From NCBI RefSeq assembly GCF_963678635.1, contig NC_087063.1:24246701-24310700 (forward strand): a stretch of DNA of 64,000 nucleotides. Direction: 5' to 3'. The DNA is from Symsagittifera roscoffensis. Its lineage: Eukaryota > Xenacoelomorpha > Acoela > Convolutidae. The notes below the pieces were generated by a model. It saw nothing but the letters and a program-made list of their open reading frames with translations, searched no databases and was not told the origin of the DNA. A program made the position numbers and the translations under genes. Shown here in pieces: positions 8,543 through 17,591 of the stretch; within the stretch, counting starts at the first letter, position 1, and the number at the start of each line of letters is the position of its first letter.

Positions 8543-11500
8543 ATGATAAAAGTCGAAAATGACTATGAACCTGTTATATATGAACAACCTTTTTCATCAC
8601 ACATATATGAGAATCAATCAGAACTCCTTCACAATTATTATATTAAACCCGTCCATTCCACACCGACGACACAAAAAACTAATGAAATAAACACTACAAA
8701 TCAACCCAATGAGAACGAAAAAACAAAATGCTTGAATACAAATCACATCTATCAAAACATACAAAAAGAACAACCCAAAGAAAAAATTTGGACAATACCA
8801 TTTCTTTTAGAAAGTCCAAGAAGCAAAGAATTTCAACCACCAGATCTTGAAATTGATTTTTTAATTGATTCAGGAGCAGAATCAAATATAATAAACATTC
8901 CCACATGGAATGAAATAAAAACCTTACACCCAAAGCTAACACCTCTTGAAACCTCCAGTAAACTAGCAACAGCACAAGGATCAACATTAATAAATTACGG
9001 AAAAATTCAATTATTTCTTCTCCCCACAAGAACAATGGAGCAAAACAAAATTTTAAATAAACCATTTAAACAAATATTCCATATCACCGATATTAAACAT
9101 AATATCATTGGAATACCATTTATCTCTAAATATATACCAACAATCAACATCTTGAATAGTAAAATATTAATCAAAGATAAATATACAAAAACAAAAGACA
9201 CAGCCCTAACATTTTTTCAAAGATTAAATAAACAACCACCATTCTTTTCAAAATTCTATCCAATATATAACCAACAAAGAAAACACTTGAAACCACTATC
9301 AGGAAACATATACAATTTTTCAATAAAGCAAGTTCACCAATACGATAAAAAGCAAAACAAACAAAAATTTTATATGTCAGATTTTGAATTCAAACCTATT
9401 CATAAATTTTTCAAAATCACAATCTCATCAATAAAATATTTGAAAAACTCGAATTCAGATATTATTTTCTTACATGTATACAACAATACACCTTACCAAG
9501 TAACACTACCTTTAGGACTTTTAGGCTATTGCGAAACCAACGCTACAATATCACCGATACACGAAAAAGCGTATCGCGTAAATAATATACTCCAATTATT
9601 AGATATTTGTCAATCCACAATTCTTAATGAAGAATTATCCATAAATAATATCATAAGTAACGAAAAAAGAAATACGGATTATTTCACAAAAACCCCATAT
9701 TTCAAACCGACATTCAACATAAATAACTACACAGAGAATCAACAGAAATTTTTAACAATGTTTAATTTCCAACATTCACAAATAACACAAGACGAATTTG
9801 AAAAATTAGCCAAACAGCTAATTAAATATTCATCAGTCTATGCAACATCCAAATTTGATGTTGGCAAAATCAGCTCATCACTACATCTCCCATTAAAACC
9901 AGACGCAGTTTTCAAAAAACAAAGAGCAAGTAAAGTAGCAATTCATTTACACGATAAAGTGAACAGATTACTTGATATTTTAGAACAATACAATATAATC
10001 TCACCAGTAAATAAAGAAGAACAACCAAAAGATAACACATTTATCAACCCTGTTATCATTCTAGCTAAAGGAGAATCATTAAAAATTGTTCTCGACGCTA
10101 GATACCTCAACTCACTCATAGATGAATCAAAGTGTAATTGGCCTATTGAACCAATACAAGTTATTTTAACAAAAATAAATGGAAAATACTTTACAACCGC
10201 AGATATGAATAGTGCATATAATCAAATGCCATTAGATGAACAATCACGACGTTTAACACAATTTGTTATTGGAAACCAACAATACGAATTCAACCGCTTA
10301 TTCTATGGAATATCCATAGGACCAGCAGCATTTTCAGCTTTTATGAGCAAAATTTTTCGACCACTAATACTCAAGAAAAACGCAATCACCTATTTAGACG
10401 ATGTTTTTATGCAATCACAGACAAAAGAGGAAATGTTCAATGTTTTAGAACAATATCACCAAATACTTCAGAACGAAAATCTGAAGGCCGCCCCCGATAA
10501 ATCACACTTCTTTTTGACAAGAGTTAAATTCTTAGGACATAATATAGAAAGAAAAACAATCACTCCATTGAAATCACGTATAGACGCTATTCAAAAACTC
10601 CAACCACCAACAAATAAAAAGAAAATCCAAGAATTCCTTGGAATGTTAAACTTTTTAAGCAAATATGTTTATAAAATGCAATTATATCTACGACCATTCT
10701 ATAACATACTTAGACAACAAAATAATTTTGAATGGAATACAGAACATCAAGCACGATTTGAAGAAATTAAAAAACTTCTAACTGAACAAATTTCAAACAC
10801 AATTCCAGATTCAAATCAACCATTTTATGCAATGTGCGATGCTTCGAACTTTGGCATCGGCGCAGCATTATTACAATCACATAATGGTACAAATAAAATG
10901 AACCTCATATCAGCAAATTCTCGATTATTCACTCAAGCAGAGCTACGACTCTCAACTCTAATGAGAGAATGTACAGCCATAATATATACACTAACAGAAT
11001 ATGAATTTCTGATACTTGGATCAAAACATCCCACAGTTCTATTCACAGACCATACGCCAATCATCTTTCTTTTTACACAAAAGTCTAATCCAAACCACCG
11101 AGTTTATAGATTTCAACTAATTTTAATGAAATTCCCAAACTTACATATAGTTTGGACCGCAGGAAAAAATCTTGCGTTACCAGACACCTTAAGTCGAAAT
11201 ACGCCACCTGAATTACATACACACGATGAAGATCATTTTCATCACCCACAAATTCTTAAATTAGCCTCCGGTACACACACCGAATGGATGTTAAACAGAG
11301 ATAAAAAACACAATGAAATTTATCAAAAAGTAACAAAAAAGTTGTTACAAAGGCAAAATATTAATGAACAAATAAATTCACGCTTTACACCAGCCTCCGA
11401 TTTAAAAATTGGAACATTTGTTTTAATACCCAATTTTAATACTCAAAAAGGAATTTCAAAAAAGTTACAACCCCTTCGTAAAGGACCATACCAAATAATT

Positions 11501-11944
11501 ACAAAACCCACTGATGTCACATATAAAATCACCGACTCAGACAAAAAAGAAATCGTTCAACACCGAAATAACCTATTACCTTATTATCCAAAAGAATACG
11601 CACTCCGCGAACTAACTCAATTATATTCTTTTACAGGTTTAAAAGTTATTCAAAATGACCCACATACGGAAAATACAACAAAGGAACAAAATGATATTCA
11701 CCTCGGAAATCAAAATACAAAATCAACCACCACAAAAAACAATACAAAAAATCTAGATCAAAATACATCTCAAAAAGAAAGAAAAAATAGAAAAATGACA
11801 GAACAAATAATACCCCAAGAACAAATCGACAAATCAGAGCATAGAGAGTCTTCACGACTTAGAAATCAACCACGTAAAAATTATAAATTATTCATCCCAC
11901 AATCTAAAATATTAAAGAAAGTTGAATTTCAAAAACAACTTTAA
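8543..11944 (+). CDS. pol: Pol: protease, reverse transcriptase, RNase H, integrase C-terminus only
   Basis: 1133 codons in the same frame as the preceding gag segment. Aspartic protease near residues 104-180 (FLIDSGAESNII). Reverse transcriptase about 450-690, with the first catalytic Asp in TADMNSAYNQ near 552 and YLDD near 616. RNase H about 755-885, with CDASNFGIGAALL, the glutamate in RECTAIIYTL, and FTDH. After DTLSR (about 885) a gypsy pol should give an HHCC zinc finger and the DDE integrase core, some 300 residues. Instead, within about 40 residues, it reaches the linker and GPY domain (KLQPLRKGPYQI near 979). The core is therefore missing in frame. The tail (1030-1133) is polar with an SSRLRNQPRKNY motif. 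RT and RNase H look intact. Confidence 0.92.
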   Translation: MIKVENDYEPVIYEQPFSSHIYENQSELLHNYYIKPVHSTPTTQKTNEINTTNQPNENEKTKCLNTNHIYQNIQKEQPKEKIWTIPFLLESPRSKEFQPPDLEIDFLIDSGAESNIINIPTWNEIKTLHPKLTPLETSSKLATAQGSTLINYGKIQLFLLPTRTMEQNKILNKPFKQIFHITDIKHNIIGIPFISKYIPTINILNSKILIKDKYTKTKDTALTFFQRLNKQPPFFSKFYPIYNQQRKHLKPLSGNIYNFSIKQVHQYDKKQNKQKFYMSDFEFKPIHKFFKITISSIKYLKNSNSDIIFLHVYNNTPYQVTLPLGLLGYCETNATISPIHEKAYRVNNILQLLDICQSTILNEELSINNIISNEKRNTDYFTKTPYFKPTFNINNYTENQQKFLTMFNFQHSQITQDEFEKLAKQLIKYSSVYATSKFDVGKISSSLHLPLKPDAVFKKQRASKVAIHLHDKVNRLLDILEQYNIISPVNKEEQPKDNTFINPVIILAKGESLKIVLDARYLNSLIDESKCNWPIEPIQVILTKINGKYFTTADMNSAYNQMPLDEQSRRLTQFVIGNQQYEFNRLFYGISIGPAAFSAFMSKIFRPLILKKNAITYLDDVFMQSQTKEEMFNVLEQYHQILQNENLKAAPDKSHFFLTRVKFLGHNIERKTITPLKSRIDAIQKLQPPTNKKKIQEFLGMLNFLSKYVYKMQLYLRPFYNILRQQNNFEWNTEHQARFEEIKKLLTEQISNTIPDSNQPFYAMCDASNFGIGAALLQSHNGTNKMNLISANSRLFTQAELRLSTLMRECTAIIYTLTEYEFLILGSKHPTVLFTDHTPIIFLFTQKSNPNHRVYRFQLILMKFPNLHIVWTAGKNLALPDTLSRNTPPELHTHDEDHFHHPQILKLASGTHTEWMLNRDKKHNEIYQKVTKKLLQRQNINEQINSRFTPASDLKIGTFVLIPNFNTQKGISKKLQPLRKGPYQIITKPTDVTYKITDSDKKEIVQHRNNLLPYYPKEYALRELTQLYSFTGLKVIQNDPHTENTTKEQNDIHLGNQNTKSTTTKNNTKNLDQNTSQKERKNRKMTEQIIPQEQIDKSEHRESSRLRNQPRKNYKLFIPQSKILKKVEFQKQL

Positions 11945-12537
11945 TTCTACATTTAATAATCTTTGCACCTCTGAAACATTTTACACTTTCATTTTTCGAA
12001 ATAACATGCTGACAAACACGCAGCGATTCTAGTTCATAATTAGCCAATAGGATTCATCCAATCCGTCACCTTCTCTAACTCTAACACAAACCAACTAGAC
12101 GAACGATATTAAACTCCAGGCATATCTATAACTATAACTTTACGACCTCCAGGTCAAAAATAAGCAAACCACTCCAACTTGACAACTAAAATAAATATCA
12201 CCATAAAATCATAACCCTCCCTTATCTAATAAACCAAAGATCAACAATATTTCCCCAACTCAGCCCTCAAATACCCCCCAAACAAATATGTTAAATTAGC
12301 CTAAAGTAAAAGAACGACCATTTTAATTAGCCTAAAGTATAAAAATCTCAAAAATACCCCAGATCATTTGACAAATGAAAATAAAGACAAAGAAGACCTC
12401 CCGATCACCATAAAAATTGCCCCCAACAATTTTTCACAAAACTCAACCCACTTGTCAAAAAACCAATAAATAATCCGACCACACTTAAAAATTGCCCCAA
12501 ACAACAAAAAATATTCGATCAAGAAGTCATTTCTTAA
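11945..12537 (+). other. Non-coding spacer after pol
   Basis: No gene seen. It holds a direct repeat AATTAGCCTAAAGTA near 12294 and 12326 and a second repeated motif AAAATTGCCCC near 12413 and 12487. In elements with an envelope gene this is where a subgenomic RNA acceptor would lie; no strong acceptor stands out. Confidence 0.5.
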
Positions 12538-12768
12538 ATGCTCTTCTATCAAACAGTCACAAAAATTATCACAAACCTCAAACAATTTTTTACGATACTT
12601 GAAACTTTCATAATATTTCTTTTTGATATCTTTGAATCTTTTCTAATAATCTTTATCATTTTTTGTAATGTTTTTTTAATTTTCTACACTATATTCGAAC
12701 TATTTCTCCAACTTTCAAAAACCCTTGATTATATCCACAGGTACGATTCATACAACTTGTCTAAATGA
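12538..12768 (+). CDS. Small hydrophobic ORF 1 (76 aa), unknown
   Basis: Nearly every residue from about 18 to 65 is Phe, Ile, Leu or Val, which would make one or two membrane helices. It lies in a T-rich island (12.53-12.9 kb), unlike the A-rich DNA around it, so hydrophobicity could be a by-product of T-rich codons. In favour: its TGA overlaps the next ATG as ATGA, as at another gene junction in this element. A small membrane protein is possible; not demonstrated. Confidence 0.35.
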   Translation: MLFYQTVTKIITNLKQFFTILETFIIFLFDIFESFLIIFIIFCNVFLIFYTIFELFLQLSKTLDYIHRYDSYNLSK

Positions 12769-12953
12769 TACGAACTATTTTCAGTAGAACTGATATTTTT
12801 CTACTTTTTGTAATTTTCATAACATTTCTATCATCCCTCATTTTGACCATATGCAAATGTATAAAGAAAGCAATCATCACATTCGCTCTAGCAACAATCC
12901 TCCTAATTCTTTTCTTAGAAGAAAACTATAATAAACATAAACTTTTTCACTGA
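12765..12953 (+). CDS. Small hydrophobic ORF 2 (62 aa), unknown
   Basis: Starts within the stop of the previous ORF (ATGA). Two hydrophobic segments (about residues 10-30 and 36-50) are split by a KCIKK turn, the layout of a two-helix membrane hairpin. No family recognised. The T-rich composition caveat applies here too. Confidence 0.35.
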   Translation: MIRTIFSRTDIFLLFVIFITFLSSLILTICKCIKKAIITFALATILLILFLEENYNKHKLFH

Positions 12954-12961
12954 AAGAATAG

Positions 12962-14095
12962 ACCAAAAAACTATCAAAAATTGCTACCCAACAGTCACAA
13001 AATCAGTCTTCACCGACATCATCCCAAAATAATCCAACAACACCTTCAACTACCCAAAATCCTCAAACATCTACACGAATTTCCTTTCAAGATAACCCAT
13101 ACACTTTTGAAGAACGACATGCTCGTTTATCAGAACCACTAGAACCAGTTCAACGACAAGCACCTCTAAGCGAACCAACATATAACTTATACCCAACACT
13201 ACCACAAGAATTAAGTAGAATAAGAAATCCTAGTCAAAACCAAAATACAGTCGAAATAAATAGACAAATTATACATCCTCGACGAAACAGAAATTTTCAA
13301 ACTCCCCGAGTTCATTTTGATATACCTCAATCCCCATCACAAAACACTCCAGAAAACCCCATTGGTATATTACCAGAAACCCCTACGCTTCTTTCACAAC
13401 GTAGCACCTCAAGCCTACCATCAGATTACTTAGGTTCAACACCAACATCTGAACAAATACGTGAAAATCCCTTTAACCCCCCAAACCAGGCATCACGACT
13501 ACCATATTGGACAACACATTCATTTACACAAGGTGAACTAAATTTAGTCAATGATCCAATAGATATTTCTACGGATACAACAACATCCTCATCACTACCA
13601 GAAACATTATCACTACCATCAACACCATCAATAAGCCAGATTTCACCACCACCTTTTAACTTAAATTTTCCAAATAATCTCGACGCCAGATATCGAGAAC
13701 AATCATCAACAAATATCCCTTTAAGACTAGATTGGAATACATTTACAGCCCCTCCACCATTATTTGGACAACATCTAGAAAGTAATCGCCTTCACAACTG
13801 GGCACTTAATAGATTACAATACCGACAAGACATTCACGACGATATCCGTGATCACAATATCCAAATACTCCAACAAAACAGTTTACAACTAAAGTTTGAA
13901 ATCACAGTTAAATTAAACAATATTACTCAACATCCCTACCCATTAAATCCACCAAACATAACAGCTCAATCACTACCACCACCATTTATAACCACTGAAG
14001 TAATATATAAATACGACAGATATACCAAAAAGACAATTGGTTACATCACATTTTATAACCCATACTCAGGATTATCATACACATGTATATTCTAA
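12962..14095 (+). CDS. ATG-less 377-codon open frame, unknown accessory protein
   Basis: This frame opens after TAG 12959-12961 and closes at TAA 14093-14095 with no stop and, on my reading, no in-frame ATG. The first 240 residues are Pro/Ser/Thr/Gln/Asn-rich with SLPSTPSISQISPPPF-type stretches. The last 120 look folded (LHNWALNRLQYRQDIHDD; later FEITVKLNNITQHPYP). Codon composition matches pol. An ATG-less frame this long suggests an exon joined to an upstream start, non-AUG initiation, or loss of the start. The next ORF's candidate start (14083) overlaps its end. No family recognised. Confidence 0.55.
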   Translation, partial: TKKLSKIATQQSQNQSSPTSSQNNPTTPSTTQNPQTSTRISFQDNPYTFEERHARLSEPLEPVQRQAPLSEPTYNLYPTLPQELSRIRNPSQNQNTVEINRQIIHPRRNRNFQTPRVHFDIPQSPSQNTPENPIGILPETPTLLSQRSTSSLPSDYLGSTPTSEQIRENPFNPPNQASRLPYWTTHSFTQGELNLVNDPIDISTDTTTSSSLPETLSLPSTPSISQISPPPFNLNFPNNLDARYREQSSTNIPLRLDWNTFTAPPPLFGQHLESNRLHNWALNRLQYRQDIHDDIRDHNIQILQQNSLQLKFEITVKLNNITQHPYPLNPPNITAQSLPPPFITTEVIYKYDRYTKKTIGYITFYNPYSGLSYTCIF

Positions 14096-14205
14096 AATTA
14101 TTAACTTTTTTTCCAACTCCTTTTTCTAGTAATCTCAAATCAAAACATAAACCCTTCTCCCCGCACAGGACCCCAAGATTTATTAGTAACACATTACGAT
14201 TGTGA
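14083..14205 (+). pseudogene. Candidate true start of the envelope-like gene, out of frame with its body
   Basis: An ATG at 14083, overlapping the end of the upstream frame, begins a short ORF opening with hydrophobic residues. It enters a run of seven T (14106-14112), after which the hydrophobic, signal-peptide-like sequence is found in the neighbouring frame, the one used by the long envelope-like frame. The gene therefore probably begins here and changes frame at the T run. Mutation, slippage and base-call error cannot be separated by eye. Confidence 0.45.
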
Positions 14206-15955
14206 AGAAAACGAACAAAAAACACTACACAAGTATGCAATAAATCAAGTATCACAATGCGAAACAGAACACCAAGCCATAGAAACTACAAATGTAATAG
14301 CAACACTTTATTCAAAAACCCGAGCAACTACAGTTATAGGATATAAATTCACAGCAACATTTTCTGAAAAGAAAGTACATTGTTCACAAGTCTCAAACGG
14401 AAATAAAAACCGACTTGACCATGAATCATTCTACCAGAGTAATATAGAACGACTTTTACATCTCAATCCCGAAGATTGTAAAAACGAGTTACTCCGACTA
14501 AATATCACAAAAAATAAAAACACAGATAGAAAGTTAGTCTATTTCCAAGTTTTTTCAGATTCTGTACATCAAGCAGAACTTGAAAGATATCAAGGACATA
14601 TAAAATTAGATGAAAAATACCCATATAACGGCGCACACGGACGATTAACCTATGACATACACGATAAACACTGGATACCACACATTGGTATAAATGACCC
14701 ATCAAACTGCAAAGCAGACACAAAAAATAAAGGATACCAAGAAATAATGTTTTTCGATTGGAAAATACAACTCGAAAAAATACAACTCACACGAGATTTA
14801 TCAGACAACACAATGATCTATCAAGGAATTAGATTACCTTGTAAAAACGACCAAGGTTATTGCGACCCTACAACAAGAACACAAGCAACAATTGTTTGGT
14901 TCCCCGAAGACACATGTACAACATTTCAAGTAGCAAAAATACACGCTCGTATGATAAAATTTCACGAAAAATATTTTATACAATCAATACCATATGAACA
15001 AGTAAATCCATTACAAAAAATAAGTTCTAATTTCCGAAACATTCAAAATATAGAAAATAAAATAACACGTTTTCAAATATATCAAGAGACAGAACTTGCA
15101 TGTAAATACAGAAACCCACTTCACAAAACACAATACTCTGAAATATTAGTTGAATACGAAAATGGATTCGACATGACCACTGGAAAACTAAAAGTCGACC
15201 CATACGCCACAAGTCATCCTCCAAATGAAGGAACATCATACAAACCAGTTCATTTTCAAAAGAATACAGGTCAACCTGGTGGACATTTAAAGCCCCAAGA
15301 CGATCAAAGCACACGTTTACAAGAACTATCACTAATGAATAGTACATATTTCGGTAATATCCACTATGATATTCACTTAGATATGAAACTAGACTACACG
15401 ATTAGCCGAATTTTTCAAGAAATGTCACTCTCCGAATTAGAAACACTACACCAACTATGCGAATTAGAAAGAACACAAATATTACAATCACTTGCACTAG
15501 CAGTATTAAAAATACCCTACGCAGGATATTTACTATCAGGAAATAGATCAAATTTTTTAGACTATGAAGGAAACATCTTATGGTTTTATACTTGTACTAA
15601 AAAAGTATCACCACTATACGTTTTTGAAGACAAACGATGCTATAAAAGAATCCCTATCTTTTATAAGAACAAAGTACATTTCGTTGACACACTTTCAAGA
15701 AGAACCTATTTCTGGGATACCGCAGTCCCATGTGGATCAGAAAATAGCCACAATGTAGTACAACTAAACCCTGATGAAGATAAATATTACCTTCTCACCC
15801 CATATCCCACATTAATGCAATCACTCAAAAAATTTTCACCAGAAAGCATTCGCGCTATTGCTCGAAACCCAAATATAGACTTACAATCAATAGGAATATA
15901 TTCAAAGTCAGATATTCAACATCACATTCGAACACAACAATCCAAGAATTATTAA
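14105..15955 (+). CDS. env: Envelope-like glycoprotein, ectodomain part
   Basis: Open without a stop for 616 codons; the first in-frame ATG (14747) is 214 codons in, so an ATG-based call would lose the N-terminus. It opens with a hydrophobic stretch like a signal peptide (LFFQLLFLVIS), then a Cys-containing ectodomain (HYDC; QCETEHQAIE; about a dozen Cys in all), with an N-glycosylation sequon in the early part (LNIT). Near the end it reads SIGIYSKSDIQ and stops in a region expected to form a helix. The arrangement (early YDC, spaced cysteines, a GIYS-type segment before the terminal helix, then a transmembrane ORF) resembles class III, gB/chuvirus-like fusion glycoproteins captured by some retroelements; this is inference. 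Role: membrane fusion and entry between cells. Confidence 0.6.
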   Translation, partial: LFFQLLFLVISNQNINPSPRTGPQDLLVTHYDCEENEQKTLHKYAINQVSQCETEHQAIETTNVIATLYSKTRATTVIGYKFTATFSEKKVHCSQVSNGNKNRLDHESFYQSNIERLLHLNPEDCKNELLRLNITKNKNTDRKLVYFQVFSDSVHQAELERYQGHIKLDEKYPYNGAHGRLTYDIHDKHWIPHIGINDPSNCKADTKNKGYQEIMFFDWKIQLEKIQLTRDLSDNTMIYQGIRLPCKNDQGYCDPTTRTQATIVWFPEDTCTTFQVAKIHARMIKFHEKYFIQSIPYEQVNPLQKISSNFRNIQNIENKITRFQIYQETELACKYRNPLHKTQYSEILVEYENGFDMTTGKLKVDPYATSHPPNEGTSYKPVHFQKNTGQPGGHLKPQDDQSTRLQELSLMNSTYFGNIHYDIHLDMKLDYTISRIFQEMSLSELETLHQLCELERTQILQSLALAVLKIPYAGYLLSGNRSNFLDYEGNILWFYTCTKKVSPLYVFEDKRCYKRIPIFYKNKVHFVDTLSRRTYFWDTAVPCGSENSHNVVQLNPDEDKYYLLTPYPTLMQSLKKFSPESIRAIARNPNIDLQSIGIYSKSDIQHHIRTQQSKNY

Positions 15956-15960
15956 CACAA

Positions 15961-16701
15961 ATGGACACTATACAAAGACAATCAAATGACCAAAACTTAC
16001 GCAAACTTGCAGAAACCGCAGGATTTGCAGACATCTATACGCAAGACTATAGCGGATATTTTAAAGACATTAAAGATTATATATATCTAAACGGTGAAAA
16101 ATACCGTCCCCAAGATATATCACCTATCAATATTTTTAGCTTTGTTACACTCAAGAATAAAATTCTTGATTTTCTAGGATGGCCCTATTACATCTTAGAA
16201 AAATTGACTATTTTATACGCAATGCTTAACTTTATTGGATTTCTTTTCTCACTTTTAAAAGGAATCTACAACACATGTGCTATACACACACAAGTAAACA
16301 GACAAGCAAGCGTAGCACGCATACTCTTTGCAGGATTTTTTGGAATCTTTTCTACATCTATAAACAAAATTCTTTTAGACGCACAAATAAAAGAATATAA
16401 CACAAAAATAGCAACAAGACAGAACACATACGACGAAGAACATAACAATGTAGACACAACACCAACAGCACCACAGTTACCACCCCTACCACATAACCAT
16501 CCATTATCCCTAGTCCCACGTAATTTTCGAAACTTAGCCATAACACATAATCAAAATTTTAGACCAACCATATCACAAAGTCCCATCCAACATATAATGC
16601 CACAACACTCACAAGATGAAAATACTTATGAACAAATTATAGAACAACCCCATACCACCGCTTTTCAGTCTCAAAATAATAATTTTTTTAGCCCACGATG
16701 A
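15961..16701 (+). CDS. env: Envelope-like glycoprotein, transmembrane and cytoplasmic tail part
   Basis: A 246-codon frame from ATG 15961, in a different frame from the ectodomain. The open frame extends upstream of the ATG with helix-like residues, so the ATG is likely internal and the two parts were once one protein; the frame changes between about 15930 and 15960. Residues 70-110 are strongly hydrophobic (LTILYAMLNFIGFLFSLL), a membrane anchor. A second hydrophobic segment (ILFAGFFGIFSTS) follows near 120-133. The remainder is a Pro/Gln/Asn-rich tail. Its TGA overlaps the next ATG (ATGA at 16698-16701). Confidence 0.55.
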   Translation: MDTIQRQSNDQNLRKLAETAGFADIYTQDYSGYFKDIKDYIYLNGEKYRPQDISPINIFSFVTLKNKILDFLGWPYYILEKLTILYAMLNFIGFLFSLLKGIYNTCAIHTQVNRQASVARILFAGFFGIFSTSINKILLDAQIKEYNTKIATRQNTYDEEHNNVDTTPTAPQLPPLPHNHPLSLVPRNFRNLAITHNQNFRPTISQSPIQHIMPQHSQDENTYEQIIEQPHTTAFQSQNNNFFSPR

Positions 16702-17513
16702 GCCGACAACTTGGATCCCTACACCGATCAAATTCCCATCCAACCAACCTCACCACTCCAATCCAAATAATACCTCTTTTTGCTTTTCCGCCACCCGATT
16801 TCCCCACCAGTAATGTAACATCCGGCATGAATTCCGATACTAATTCACACATCTCAGTTTTATACTCCATCTCACAACTCAATAACCCGAATATTGAAAC
16901 CCCCGATGAATTTGCCGACTCTGAACCATCTCCATCAAATAATTTTCACACCAACTCCTCAAATTTTTCTCAACCCCCTTTTCAACCCATACTACCAAAT
17001 AACCCTGACCCAACCAATTCTACACCCTCTTATGCTTCCCAAGTCACTCCAACATACTCCTCACTTCACTCAGACCAATCATCTCGCTCTCCAGACACCG
17101 CCCGAATCTCCCCAGAACTAGATAATTTCATTACCCTACAACAACAACCCTACCACCTTGACACCCCAACCATAAACCAAATCTCATCCACAATAGATTC
17201 ATCCAACCCTCCTACCCCTACACCCTCTTCAATTTATACCGAATCAATAGCACCATCATCCACAACTACTGAATCTACACTTAGCACTAATAGAGCTTAC
17301 CGCACTTTTAAAAGAAAGTTCCCCAACCATCCTTTCCCAGCGAAACCAGGAACAGCCCATGAATATATCAACCATCCAAAACACACTAACACAAAAGAAT
17401 TTTTAGCTATCACCTTACCCTCATTTCCACAATACACCTTAAACACCCCTCAAGACACTAACGAGACACGTAACTTTGTAGACGAATACGTTTTAATGCC
17501 TACCCTTCCTTGA
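16698..17513 (+). CDS. Accessory ORF, Ser/Pro/Thr-rich, unknown (271 aa)
   Basis: Starts inside the stop of the upstream ORF (ATGA), a layout seen in viruses using termination-reinitiation. Residues 1-190 are disordered, dominated by Ser, Pro, Thr and Asn. A basic patch AYRTFKRKFPNHPF lies near 195-210, followed by a more ordered C-terminus (FLAITLPSFPQYTLN). The DNA is C-rich and less A-rich than gag-pol, so the ORF may have a different origin. No signal peptide or membrane segment. No family recognised. Confidence 0.55.
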   Translation: MSRQLGSLHRSNSHPTNLTTPIQIIPLFAFPPPDFPTSNVTSGMNSDTNSHISVLYSISQLNNPNIETPDEFADSEPSPSNNFHTNSSNFSQPPFQPILPNNPDPTNSTPSYASQVTPTYSSLHSDQSSRSPDTARISPELDNFITLQQQPYHLDTPTINQISSTIDSSNPPTPTPSSIYTESIAPSSTTTESTLSTNRAYRTFKRKFPNHPFPAKPGTAHEYINHPKHTNTKEFLAITLPSFPQYTLNTPQDTNETRNFVDEYVLMPTLP

Positions 17514-17591
17514 ACCTCATATTATCATTTTACTAATCACCTTTGCTTACCATTATCTAACACTCACATCGATATAGAACGAAATAAGGAC

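Noticed and set aside
16894-17121. 75-codon Pro-rich frame inside the 271-residue ORF
   Set aside because: Composition mirrors the real frame; no independent support.
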